Source of the DNA: CAWUEX02 sp038148375 | GTDB taxonomy: Bacteria; Pseudomonadota; Alphaproteobacteria; Rhodospirillales; Rhodospirillaceae | NCBI GenBank assembly: GCA_038148375.1 | Contig: JAYQVH010000003.1 | Coordinates: 1 to 64,000, forward strand | DNA: 64,000 nt | Reading direction: 5' to 3' | In this document: in pieces, positions 25,332 through 33,893 of the stretch | How the letters are laid out: each line of letters opens with the position of its first letter | How positions within the stretch are numbered: the stretch's first letter is position 1 | Position numbers and translations under genes: made by a program | The notes under the pieces: model-generated | Database searches by the model: none | Seen by the model: only the letters and a program-made list of their open reading frames with translations | Told to the model about the DNA's origin: nothing

Positions 25332-27166
25332 CCCCCGGCCTGCCGCTGCCAGTGGGTGGCATAGGCTCCGCCCTTGGCCAGCAGCTCGGCATGACTGCCC
25401 TGCTCCACGATCTCTCCGTCCTCGAGGAACACAATGCGGTCCATATGCATGATCGTCGACAGACGGTGAGCGATGGCCAGCACCGTGCGGCCCTTCACCA
25501 GCCTGGTCAGGGCATCCTGAATCAGATGTTCGATTTCGCTGTCGAGAGATGACGTTGCCTCGTCGAGAATAAGAATCGGCGAGTCCTTGAGGAACGCGCG
25601 CGCGATGGCGACCCGCTGACGTTCGCCGCCTGACAGTTTCATGCCGCGCTCGCCGACGACACTGGCGTAGCCGTGTTTGCGGCCGACAATAAAGTCGTGG
25701 CAATAGGCCGCCTTCGCCGCCGCAACAACCTCTTCGTCGCTGGCATCGGGGCGGCCATAGCGGATGTTGTCGCCGATCGAGCGGTGAAACACCCCGGCCT
25801 CCTGAGGCACTTCGGCGATCTGCTCGTGAATTGAGCGCCACTGCACGTCGGCGATGTCCTGTCCGTCGATCAGAATGCGCCCACTCTCGGGCAAGAAGTG
25901 ACGGCGGATCAGCTTGGTCAGCGTGCTTTTGCCAGCGCCGGACGGGCCGACCAAAGCGACGCGTTCGCCCGGCTCAATCTCCAGCGACAACTCACGAAAG
26001 ACGCCCTTGCCGTCGGGGAACGTAAAGGTGACGCGGTCGATCGTGATGCGGCCATCGGTCACCTGCAGCGGCGGAGCATCGGGCGGATCGATAATGGCGT
26101 GCGGCACCGTCGTCGTATCGAGGGCATCGCTGAGCGTGCCCAGGTGTTCGAAAAAGAACAGCAGGTTGTCACCGAGGTAGTTGATCGAGCCGGAAATCAG
26201 CAGACTCAACGTGACGACCATGGCCAGGTCGCCGACGCCGAGTGTCCCGGCCAGACAGTCCTCGACGGCGAGCCAGATGATAACAATGAGAAACACCGAC
26301 GCGACGCTATGCAGCACGATGCGCATCAGCGCCAACGCCAGACGAATGTTGCGCGAGTTGCGCCATTCCTCGGAGATGTAGCCGGACAAGGTCCAGCGTT
26401 CGTGCACATCGCGGGCGAAGATGCGCACCAAATTCCAGTTACCCAGCGCATCGACCAAGCGTCCGCCGAGCGCCGCCGACGCTTTGGCATGGGCCTTGGC
26501 AATGCTGCGGCAGCGCCGCGCCATGACGAAGGACACGATACCGAAGACACCGGCAAAAACAGCAAACACCGGCACCAGATCCGGCGAGGCCCGCCACAGC
26601 AACACCGCGCCGATGCCAAGCAGGATGACGATGCGCGGCACGACGAGGATAAACACCTCGAGAATGGCAATGGTCGCGTTGGTGGCCTGGCGGATTTTCT
26701 GCGCCACGGTGCCCGGCATGGTGTCGAGGAAATAGGTCGGGGCGTGATCGATCACGTAGGCGAACGCATATTCCTGAATACGCGCGCGCAATCCGGTGAT
26801 GACGAAGGCCCCGATCACCGTGTACATGCGATTGAGCAGCGGCCCCGCGAACCAGATCGCGGCGAGAATGACAAACCACGTCACCGCCCGTCCCGCGGCG
26901 TCACTGTCCTGTCCAGCGGCTGCGTTAAGGGCGTCGATGAGCGCGCCAAAAGCATAGGGCTGCGCGCTTTCGATGACGTTGCCAAGCGAAACGATGAACG
27001 TCAGCCAGAACACGCCCGCCGGGTGAAAGCGGCGGATGAACGACCAGGCGAAGTCCAGCGGCCGCGGCGGCAGGAATTCATCCCGGCCGGTGAACCGCGG
27101 ATTTGGGTCCGGCTCCCTCTTGGGCTGGTCGTCGTCTTTTGTCTCTTTTGTCGGCGCGGAGGCCAT
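25322..27166 (-). CDS. ABC transporter, fused permease-ATPase (exporter type)
   Basis: This 614-residue half-transporter exports an unknown substrate across the inner membrane as a dimer. The N-terminal membrane domain has about six helices (first around FHPAGVFWLTFIVSLG, residues ~50-65). The ATPase domain has Walker A GPSGAGKST (~410), Q loop, signature LSGGERQRVAIARA, Walker B ILILDEATSSLD and a His switch (IAHRLST). The charged N-terminal tail before helix 1 is short. No adjacent substrate-binding or outer-membrane gene points to a particular substrate; it is transcribed in the same direction as the acyl-CoA ligase 44 bases upstream. Confidence 0.88.
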   Translation of the reverse strand: MASAPTKETKDDDQPKREPDPNPRFTGRDEFLPPRPLDFAWSFIRRFHPAGVFWLTFIVSLGNVIESAQPYAFGALIDALNAAAGQDSDAAGRAVTWFVILAAIWFAGPLLNRMYTVIGAFVITGLRARIQEYAFAYVIDHAPTYFLDTMPGTVAQKIRQATNATIAILEVFILVVPRIVILLGIGAVLLWRASPDLVPVFAVFAGVFGIVSFVMARRCRSIAKAHAKASAALGGRLVDALGNWNLVRIFARDVHERWTLSGYISEEWRNSRNIRLALALMRIVLHSVASVFLIVIIWLAVEDCLAGTLGVGDLAMVVTLSLLISGSINYLGDNLLFFFEHLGTLSDALDTTTVPHAIIDPPDAPPLQVTDGRITIDRVTFTFPDGKGVFRELSLEIEPGERVALVGPSGAGKSTLTKLIRRHFLPESGRILIDGQDIADVQWRSIHEQIAEVPQEAGVFHRSIGDNIRYGRPDASDEEVVAAAKAAYCHDFIVGRKHGYASVVGERGMKLSGGERQRVAIARAFLKDSPILILDEATSSLDSEIEHLIQDALTRLVKGRTVLAIAHRLSTIMHMDRIVFLEDGEIVEQGSHAELLAKGGAYATHWQRQAGGFV

Positions 27167-27210
27167 CGGTCACTCGAAGTTTGCGACTCCGAGCCACCGG
27201 CGGGCGCCTG

Positions 27211-28833
27211 TTAGAGCGCCTTCGCCCGTTCCCGGAGTTTGAATTTCTGAATTTTGCCCGTGGATGTTTTGGGCAGTTCGTCAAAGACCACCGTTTTTGG
27301 CGCTTTGAACTTGGCCATGTTATCGCGGCAGAAGGCGATGATCTCGTCCTCTGTCGCAGACTTATTGGCTTTAAGTGTTACGAAGGCACATGGTGTTTCA
27401 CCCCAGTGATCGTCCGGCCGTGCGACCACCGCTGCTTCTAGCACAGCGGGATGTTTGTATAGCACACCCTCGACCTCAATGGTGGAAATGTTTTCACCGC
27501 CGGAGATGATGATGTCCTTCGAACGGTCGCGGATCTCGACGTAGTTGTCGGGATGCTTGACGGCGAGGTCACCCGAGTGAAACCACCCCCCGGCCAGCGA
27601 TTCCGTCGTCGCCTTCGGGTTCTTGAGGTATCCCTTCATCACCACATTGCCGCGGAACATGATCTCACCGATGGTTTCGCCGTCCGCCGGGACAGGGGTC
27701 ATGGTCTCCGGATCCATCACGTCGAGCCCTTCGACCACCGAATAGCGCACACCCTGGCGCGCTTTGAGTGCGGCACGTTCGTCCAGCGGCAGTTCGTCCC
27801 ACTCATCGTGCCAGGCACAGACCACGCACGGCCCGTAAACTTCGGTAAGGCCGTATGAATGGGTGATAGAGATGCCCATGCCTTCCATGGTCGCGATCAC
27901 GGCCGCTGGCGGCGCCGCACCTGCGGTCATAGCCTTGATGCCTTCGGGCAAACCATCGCGCTGTTCCTCGGGCGCATTGACGAGCATGTTGAGCACCGTC
28001 GGCGCGCCGCAGAAATAATTGACGCCCTCGGTTCTCATCAGCTCAAAGATCTGCGCGGGGTCGACCTTGCGCAAGCACACATGCGTGCCGGTCTGGGCGG
28101 TCACCGTCCACGGGAAACACCAGCCGTTGCAGTGAAACATCGGCAGCGTCCACAAGTATACCGGCTGCGGTTTCATGCCCCATGCCATCATGTTGCCGAT
28201 GGCGTTGAGATACGCGCCGCGGTGATGAGTCACCACGCCCTTGGGATTGCCTGTGGTGCCGGAGGTGTAACTGAGGGCTATCGCCTGCCATTCATCTTCG
28301 AGAGGCACGCCTGGAAAATCCGGATCGCCGGTTTCCAGCAGCGCTTCATAGGCGATGTCGCCAAGCGGCTCGGCCTCGGGCGCCTGGGGATCGTCGATGT
28401 CGATCACGGGGATGTCGCGGCCGCTGGCCTTGATCGCCTCGCGGGCGACGCCGGCGAACTCGGGATCGACCATGAACAGCTTGGCCTCGCCGTGATCGAG
28501 AATGAAGCCGATCGCTGCCGCATCGAGACGCGTGTTGATGGAATTCAACACCGCACCTGTCATTGGCACGCCGAAGTGCGCTTCCAGATGGGCTGGAATA
28601 TTCGGCGCAATAAGAGCGACTGTGTCGCCCGGCTTGATACCCCACTTGACCAACGCAGAAGCCAGTCGGCAGCTGCGGGCATACAACTCGCCATAGCCGT
28701 AGCGCCAATCGCCATGCACAACCGCCGTGTGATTGGGATACGCTTCGGCGGCCCGCTTGAGAAACGAGATCGGACTTAACGGCTCGTGGTTGGCGGAGTT
28801 CTGATCGAGGTCGGTGTCGTAAATTCCCGGCAT
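27211..28833 (-). CDS. Fatty-acyl/short-chain acyl-CoA ligase (DmdB-like branch)
   Basis: This 540-residue ANL-family ligase activates a carboxylic acid as AMP ester then CoA thioester. It has the P-loop SYTSGTTGNPKGVV (~185-198), the hinge GWFHSGDLAVKHPD and the catalytic Lys in KTSTGKIQKF near the C-terminus. Overall layout and size match the branch that includes medium-chain acyl-CoA ligases and methylmercaptopropionate-CoA ligase (DmdB, ~540 residues). The substrate cannot be fixed by eye; no dmdC/dmdD neighbours are present. The ATG start is at 28833. Confidence 0.85.
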   Translation of the reverse strand: MPGIYDTDLDQNSANHEPLSPISFLKRAAEAYPNHTAVVHGDWRYGYGELYARSCRLASALVKWGIKPGDTVALIAPNIPAHLEAHFGVPMTGAVLNSINTRLDAAAIGFILDHGEAKLFMVDPEFAGVAREAIKASGRDIPVIDIDDPQAPEAEPLGDIAYEALLETGDPDFPGVPLEDEWQAIALSYTSGTTGNPKGVVTHHRGAYLNAIGNMMAWGMKPQPVYLWTLPMFHCNGWCFPWTVTAQTGTHVCLRKVDPAQIFELMRTEGVNYFCGAPTVLNMLVNAPEEQRDGLPEGIKAMTAGAAPPAAVIATMEGMGISITHSYGLTEVYGPCVVCAWHDEWDELPLDERAALKARQGVRYSVVEGLDVMDPETMTPVPADGETIGEIMFRGNVVMKGYLKNPKATTESLAGGWFHSGDLAVKHPDNYVEIRDRSKDIIISGGENISTIEVEGVLYKHPAVLEAAVVARPDDHWGETPCAFVTLKANKSATEDEIIAFCRDNMAKFKAPKTVVFDELPKTSTGKIQKFKLRERAKAL

Positions 28834-28961
28834 GGCTATGTGTCCCGGTTGCTTTTCTGGTGTTTGGTGTTTCGCCGCGTCTCGGTAGGCGCTTACCTAA
28901 ATCGCGTCTCCGCGGCTAAACTAGCAAGTATTCCCCTGCTGTCGGCAATAGGATTGCGGCT

Positions 28962-29978
28962 TTGAGATTTTTTTTTGTTATAGCGTTCACCGCGTGCGTG
29001 ATGGCTTGCGGACCAGTCGCACCCGGAGTCCGTGCCGAATCCTTCCGGGCGGGCGCCCTCAGCACGCCGGGTGACCCCTACGACGTTTTATGGCAGCGCT
29101 TTGCCACAGACATTGAGCGCGAAAGCGACGGCGCGCTTACGGCCGAATTGATGGTGCGCGGCGAGGTCGGCGGTGAGGAGGCGTTGATGCTGGCGGTCCG
29201 CCGCGGGCGCATCGAAATGGCGATTTTTACGTCTAGCGGCATGTCGGCGGTGGTCCCCGAGTTCGCGCTGCTGATGGCCCCGTTTGTGTTCGACAGCCTG
29301 GCCGAAGCGGATTTCGTGCTCGACAATTACCTCGCCGAGCCGTTCGCGGCCCTGGCCGCTCAGAAGGGTCTGACGGTTTTCGGCTGGGCCGACGAAGGCT
29401 TTCAGAGCGTGTACAGCGTCTCACCGCTGCGCACCCCGGCCGACGCGCACAACTACCGTATGCGGGCCTTTCAAGTGCCGTCTTCGCCGCTGTTCCTGAC
29501 TGCGATCGGCGCGGACGTCGCGGCCATGCCGTTCCCCGATGTCATTCCGGCGTTGCAGACAGGCTTGATCCAAGGCGGCGAGGCGGGTCCGATGACCTAT
29601 GCCAGCTACGGCCTGGCACCGGTCGCCCCCTATTACACGCTGACGCGTCACGCCTATTCCTCCGGCGTGTATGCGGCCAACACGGACTGGTTCGAGAGTC
29701 TCACACCCGAACTGCAGGCGGCGCTGCGCCGCGCCGTACCATCGTCTGACGAAGTGCGCGACCGCATCCGCGCACGCAACGACAGCGATCTTGCGCGCGT
29801 GAAAAACGGTGCACCGGATGTATATGAACCGACGCCAGACGAACTGCGCGCATGGAGAACGGCAACCCATGACGTGCCCCAACAGCTGGTCGCGCGGATC
29901 GGCGGATCGGCGGCGGACATTTATGCTGTCCTGCAACGGGGGCGCGCGGCATTCCGACGGGAGACCCACCATGACTGA
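28962..29978 (+). CDS. TRAP transporter substrate-binding protein (DctP family), orphan
   Basis: The 338-residue protein binds a carboxylate in the periplasm for a TRAP transporter. It has a signal peptide or lipobox-like start (VMACGPVAPG, Cys ~16) and a DctP-type body (VRRGRIEMAIFTSSGMSAVVPEF, then the hinge around EGFQSVYSVSPLRTPAD). The start is a TTG at 28962 with AGGA upstream, immediately followed by nine consecutive T bases encoding Phe-Phe-Phe. No membrane subunits (DctQ/DctM) are nearby. Its last eight bases overlap the next GST-like gene. Confidence 0.82.
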   Translation: MRFFFVIAFTACVMACGPVAPGVRAESFRAGALSTPGDPYDVLWQRFATDIERESDGALTAELMVRGEVGGEEALMLAVRRGRIEMAIFTSSGMSAVVPEFALLMAPFVFDSLAEADFVLDNYLAEPFAALAAQKGLTVFGWADEGFQSVYSVSPLRTPADAHNYRMRAFQVPSSPLFLTAIGADVAAMPFPDVIPALQTGLIQGGEAGPMTYASYGLAPVAPYYTLTRHAYSSGVYAANTDWFESLTPELQAALRRAVPSSDEVRDRIRARNDSDLARVKNGAPDVYEPTPDELRAWRTATHDVPQQLVARIGGSAADIYAVLQRGRAAFRRETHHD

Positions 29979-30663
29979 GGCGATTCATCTCTACGGCCAA
30001 ATCATGTCGCCGTTTGTGTCTCGGGTGGTGCTGGTCGCGCATCATCTCGGCGTCGACCTGCAACCAAGACCCATACCCGGCGGCGACACCTCGTCGCCGG
30101 AATTTCGGGCCGTGAATCCCATTGGCCGGGTGCCGGCGCTGGTTCATGGCGATTTATGGCTCGCCGAAGGTGACGTGATTTGCTCGTACCTGCGCGATCT
30201 TTACCCCGACCGCGACATGGAACGTACCGATCCGGCGCTGGCGGCACGGGCGCGGCTTGTCGGCCGGGTCGTCGACTTATATTTGATGGGCTCATACGTA
30301 CCGCTGATCCCGCTGCGGCGGCAGGACAATCCGGATCAAAAGGTTATAGCCGAGAAAATCGCTGCGTTTCGAGACGGCTTGGATGTCGTCGAAAAGATTT
30401 TGTCACCCGGGCCGTTCGCTCTGGGAGCGCAGCAGACTTACGCCGATCATGCTCTCGGTCCGGCCGTCGATTACCTGATGCTGATGATGCCGCACTTCGG
30501 GATCCCCGATCTCACCGACGGACATCCCAAACTCAAAGCCTGTTGGCAGCACATCCGCGACCAACAGCCCTACGCGGCACTCTTCAGGCAAGCCCATGCG
30601 GAACTGCGCGCCTATCGGGAACAACACGGTTTGCCGCCGCTTAAGGAACTCGAGGGGGTGTAG
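29971..30663 (+). CDS. Glutathione S-transferase-family protein
   Basis: The ATG at 29971 (preceded by GGGAGA) gives 230 residues; a longer upstream frame would lie inside the previous gene. The N-terminal domain LYGQIMSPFVSRVVLVAHHLG has Ser13 at the position of the activating residue, VNPIGRVPALVHGDL is the cis-Pro segment, and LAEGDVICSYL binds the gamma-glutamyl part. The helical C-terminal domain is full length. It likely conjugates or isomerises a glutathione-linked electrophile in the cytoplasm. It overlaps the TRAP binding protein gene, so the two are probably co-translated. Confidence 0.87.
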   Translation: MTEAIHLYGQIMSPFVSRVVLVAHHLGVDLQPRPIPGGDTSSPEFRAVNPIGRVPALVHGDLWLAEGDVICSYLRDLYPDRDMERTDPALAARARLVGRVVDLYLMGSYVPLIPLRRQDNPDQKVIAEKIAAFRDGLDVVEKILSPGPFALGAQQTYADHALGPAVDYLMLMMPHFGIPDLTDGHPKLKACWQHIRDQQPYAALFRQAHAELRAYREQHGLPPLKELEGV

Positions 30664-30719
30664 CAATTGCCTGCGGCTCAGGTAGATTAGCGCATCACAT
30701 TTCTGGGGAGAGACACACA

Positions 30720-31463
30720 ATGGAGCACTACACGATACGCGGCCGCATCCGGTACACGTCCAAGAAAAAGGAAATCATGGACAAAGTGCGCGGCGGCGAG
30801 ACCTTTATTTACACCATTCATCCGGACGGCTCGCGCGTACTGCGCACCCACTGCTCCATCGACGAAAATCCGCCGCGGGTGCTGCGCGACACCATCACCA
30901 ATGTCGACAAGGATTGGACGCCGACCTACGGCCACGTTCAAATCCATGTCGATGACGAGTTTGTCGGCTCGTCCTGGTTCCGTTTCACCAAGACCATGGC
31001 CGAATGCGAAGGTTACACGGTGAAGGAAGGGCGCATTTCGCAACGCCTGGAACTGGACGTGCGGCCGAGCATCTTTGGCACTCATCCGATCCAAGCCGAC
31101 GCCATGCACACCAACATGTATCCGCTGGAGCAGGGGCCGGGCACCTATAAGTCGCCGCTGCACCTTATGTGCTCGTTCCATCATCGCGGCGCCGACGGGC
31201 CGATCCTAATGCACAAACGCGGATTGGTGATGAACTACTTCGGCAAGGAAGAAGTGACGGTGGAAGCCGGAACGTTTGAAGCGCACCATTTCAGCTACGG
31301 CACCAACACCGATGACGATTACATGGGCACGGACATCCACCCGCCCTATCACACCTGGGTCACGGCGGACGGCGACTATGTGATGCTGAAAGCGTACTGC
31401 ACCGGTTATATGCAAACGTTCTACGAGCTGACCGAATACGAAAAACGTCAAAACTTCTTCTAG
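30720..31463 (+). CDS. Hypothetical protein, beta-rich, cytoplasmic
   Basis: This 247-residue protein starts at ATG 30720 with GGGGAGAG nine bases upstream. It has no signal peptide or membrane segment. It is rich in aromatic residues and predicted beta strands (for example VTVEAGTFEAHHFSYGTNTD and HTWVTADGDYVMLKAYC), suggesting a barrel or START/DUF3108-like fold, which I cannot confirm. It precedes the enolase-superfamily gene by 13 bases and is probably co-transcribed with it, so a binding or catalytic role on the same metabolite is possible. Confidence 0.7.
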   Translation: MEHYTIRGRIRYTSKKKEIMDKVRGGETFIYTIHPDGSRVLRTHCSIDENPPRVLRDTITNVDKDWTPTYGHVQIHVDDEFVGSSWFRFTKTMAECEGYTVKEGRISQRLELDVRPSIFGTHPIQADAMHTNMYPLEQGPGTYKSPLHLMCSFHHRGADGPILMHKRGLVMNYFGKEEVTVEAGTFEAHHFSYGTNTDDDYMGTDIHPPYHTWVTADGDYVMLKAYCTGYMQTFYELTEYEKRQNFF

Positions 31464-31476
31464 GGCATCGCGTGGA

Positions 31477-32604
31477 ATGACCCCGCCAGCCACCAGCGAC
31501 ACGACCATCACCGAAGTTCAGGTCGAGCTTTTGCGCCTGCCGCTGCCGCGGCCGATGCTGTCCGGCTCGGCCGGTGGCGCGGGTGCCAAACCGGTGACGC
31601 ACATCAGCATGCCGGTGATTTTCATCACCACCGCCGGCGGGCTGCGCGGTCTCGGCTACGCCTGGTCGCACATGGGCGGATCGCAGGCGACGCGCACGGT
31701 GCTGGAGCACGACATCAAACCGATGCTGCTCGGCCAGGACGCGCTCAACCACGAACGCATCTGGAAACAAATCGGCAAGAAGCTGCAGGCGGTCGGACGG
31801 CGCGGTTTGGTGGTTCATGCCCAGGCCGCCACCGATCTGGCGCTGTGGGACCTCAAAGGCAAGGCAGCGGGTCTGCCGCTGTATAAACTGCTCGGCGGCC
31901 TGCGCGACTCCGCGCCGGTTTACGGGTCCGATGGCGGCTGGCTCTATATGTCGGTCGAGGAAATGCTGGACGCGTTCAACGCCTATCTCGGCGACGGCAT
32001 GATCGGCGTGAAGATGAAGGTCGGCCACGACGACGTGCGCACCGACATCGACCGCGTGACCGCGGTGCGTAAAGCACTCGGCGACGACGTGTGGCTGACG
32101 GTCGATGCCAATCAGATGTGGGATTACCCCAAGTCAGTCAAAGCGGGGCGGGCTTTCGAGGAACTGGGTATAGACTGGCTGGAAGAACCGCTGAACTGCG
32201 AAGACATCGCCGGACACGCGCGGCTGGCGGCGGAGTTGGACATTCCCATCGCGGTCGGTGAAACACTGGGTTCGCGCTACGAGTTCGCCGCATATCTGAA
32301 TGCCGGCGCGGTCGACATTTTACAGCCGGATATCATCCGCATGGGCGGCATCACCGAGATGCTGCGTGTCGCCACCCTGGCCGAGGTGGCGGGCCGTCCC
32401 CTCGCCCCGCACCACATGATGGAGTCCACCATCCATGTCGCCTGCGGTGTGATGCATGACGCGCCGATTGAGCACATGCCGTGGATGGAAGCCGCATTCA
32501 CCGAAAAAGCGAATATTAAGAACGGCGCCATGACGCCGCCACAAGGCCCCGGCCTCGGACTTGAGATCGACGATGACACAGTCGCGAAATACCGCGTCGA
32601 ATAA
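31477..32604 (+). CDS. Enolase superfamily enzyme, mandelate racemase subgroup
   Basis: The 375-residue protein abstracts the alpha proton of a carboxylate, with Mg2+ bound by three acidic ligands. Visible residues are the KxK pair in VKMKVG (Lys179/Lys181), metal ligands Asp210 in DANQMWD, Glu236/237 in LEEPL, and Glu262 in GETLGSR; His312/313 in LAPHHMMES lies where the catalytic His is expected. KxK on strand 2 points to the MR-type dehydratase/racemase branch. No sugar-acid genes are adjacent to indicate substrate. It converges on the sulfotransferase-like gene, with stop codons touching. Confidence 0.87.
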   Translation: MTPPATSDTTITEVQVELLRLPLPRPMLSGSAGGAGAKPVTHISMPVIFITTAGGLRGLGYAWSHMGGSQATRTVLEHDIKPMLLGQDALNHERIWKQIGKKLQAVGRRGLVVHAQAATDLALWDLKGKAAGLPLYKLLGGLRDSAPVYGSDGGWLYMSVEEMLDAFNAYLGDGMIGVKMKVGHDDVRTDIDRVTAVRKALGDDVWLTVDANQMWDYPKSVKAGRAFEELGIDWLEEPLNCEDIAGHARLAAELDIPIAVGETLGSRYEFAAYLNAGAVDILQPDIIRMGGITEMLRVATLAEVAGRPLAPHHMMESTIHVACGVMHDAPIEHMPWMEAAFTEKANIKNGAMTPPQGPGLGLEIDDDTVAKYRVE

Positions 32605-33735
32605 CTAGCCTCTTGGAAACAGATTGCGCGGGGCGCGGTCGAGGTCGGCAAGATAACCGCCGCAGACTTTGCGAATGAGGGCCTTGTCCTCGTCCGACAT
32701 GGCTTTGCGCTTCTCCGCGCTGTCACCCTTGAATTTGGCGCTGTCGCTATCGTCTTTGGAATGGAAGTTGAACTGCTCAAGCATGTCGTCGACGACATCG
32801 GGCGCCGGTGTAAACTTCAACCCGCGGGCGACGATATCTGCGAAACGCTCCGGCTTGAGATCGACGTAATTGAGCCAGGACAGGCTTGAGATGTGCGAGG
32901 CCGCAGCGGTTTCGAAATAGCGCGCGTAACATTCGGCGAGATATACGACATCGGATAGGGCCGCGGATTCTTCGATCGACTTGCCGGTCAGGAACGCGGC
33001 CTCGCGCGTGCCCTTGGCATGCAGCACGGCCGTGGTCTCGTTCATCACCGAGGCGATGACTTCCACCGGTTCGCGATAGAGGAACAGTGCGGGGACATCC
33101 GGATAGGCCGCCGCAACAAAATCCGCATAGAGCACGTTCCAGCTGATGAATTTCACAAACGCCGTGGACTGGTCCGGCCGGCGCGGCCGCGTCATCGCCT
33201 CCACCAAATTCCGGAACATGGCGAGCGCCTCAGGCGTCGCTTCGAGCGGTTTGCGCCAATCGTCGGTCAAATAGGCCCAGAAGCCGCGCTGTAAGGGCCC
33301 TCCTTGGGTGATCACCACATGCTGCGGCGCGCGGGCCAGCGCCTTCGCAGCCAGGGTCGAACCGCAGCGTGAAATGTGAAAGATGAATCCGGACGGCGTG
33401 AGGCCGCCGTTGACGACGAGCGGGTCTTTGAGGATGTCGATGCTGGTCGAGAAGTGCTCCCCGATCGCCCCGGACTCGGCGAGATGTTTGACCGTGAACA
33501 GAAACTGCCACTCGCGGAACGGATGGTCGGCGAGATCGGCCCACAGCACACGCCCGCCTTGAGTGTGGTCAATGGCCACGGGCACCAAACCGGGTACCGC
33601 GGCGATGCGGGCCAGCGCCTCATCCACCGGCACAAGCCGGGCGCCGATGCCGGGCAGCAGGGTTTCCACCACCTCGTGATCCGGCAAGGCATAAATGGCC
33701 TGCAGCCGATCCCTGGCAAGTGGTTGAGTGCTCAC
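32605..33735 (-). CDS. Sulfotransferase-like protein
   Basis: The GTG at 33735 has AAGGGGA upstream and gives 376 residues; the reading frame extends further upstream but without support. The 5'-phosphosulfate-binding loop is visible as FIFHISRCGSTLAAKAL (~138), followed by a second region LFLYREPVEVIAS resembling the 3'-phosphate-binding strand-helix of sulfotransferases. The N-terminal ~120 residues are an additional domain with no obvious relatives. It diverges from the MmgE/PrpD gene with an inverted repeat between. A phosphosulfate-dependent sulfation of an unknown acceptor is inferred. Confidence 0.72.
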   Translation of the reverse strand: MSTQPLARDRLQAIYALPDHEVVETLLPGIGARLVPVDEALARIAAVPGLVPVAIDHTQGGRVLWADLADHPFREWQFLFTVKHLAESGAIGEHFSTSIDILKDPLVVNGGLTPSGFIFHISRCGSTLAAKALARAPQHVVITQGGPLQRGFWAYLTDDWRKPLEATPEALAMFRNLVEAMTRPRRPDQSTAFVKFISWNVLYADFVAAAYPDVPALFLYREPVEVIASVMNETTAVLHAKGTREAAFLTGKSIEESAALSDVVYLAECYARYFETAAASHISSLSWLNYVDLKPERFADIVARGLKFTPAPDVVDDMLEQFNFHSKDDSDSAKFKGDSAEKRKAMSDEDKALIRKVCGGYLADLDRAPRNLFPRG

Positions 33736-33764
33736 CGGCGTTCCCCTTATTATTCCCCAGTGCC

Positions 33765-33807
33765 TGTGCCTTGGGCGCGCCCGCATTCCGCAGGCGTCCA
33801 AGGCACA
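33765..33807. promoter_or_regulatory. Inverted repeat in divergent intergenic region
   Basis: TGTGCCTTGG at 33765-33774 pairs with CCAAGGCACA at 33798-33807; with a G-T pair the stem reaches 13 pairs (CG/CG inside). It lies between the sulfotransferase start (33735) and the PrpD start (33894), in the leader or promoter of both. It could be an operator or an RNA hairpin; nothing decides which. Confidence 0.4.
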
Positions 33808-33893
33808 TGCCCTCTTATACCGGCCTAATAACATCAGGTTGCGTTCCCGCCAAACCGGACGCGGCCATAACAAAAAAGACGGGAGTCGGATCA

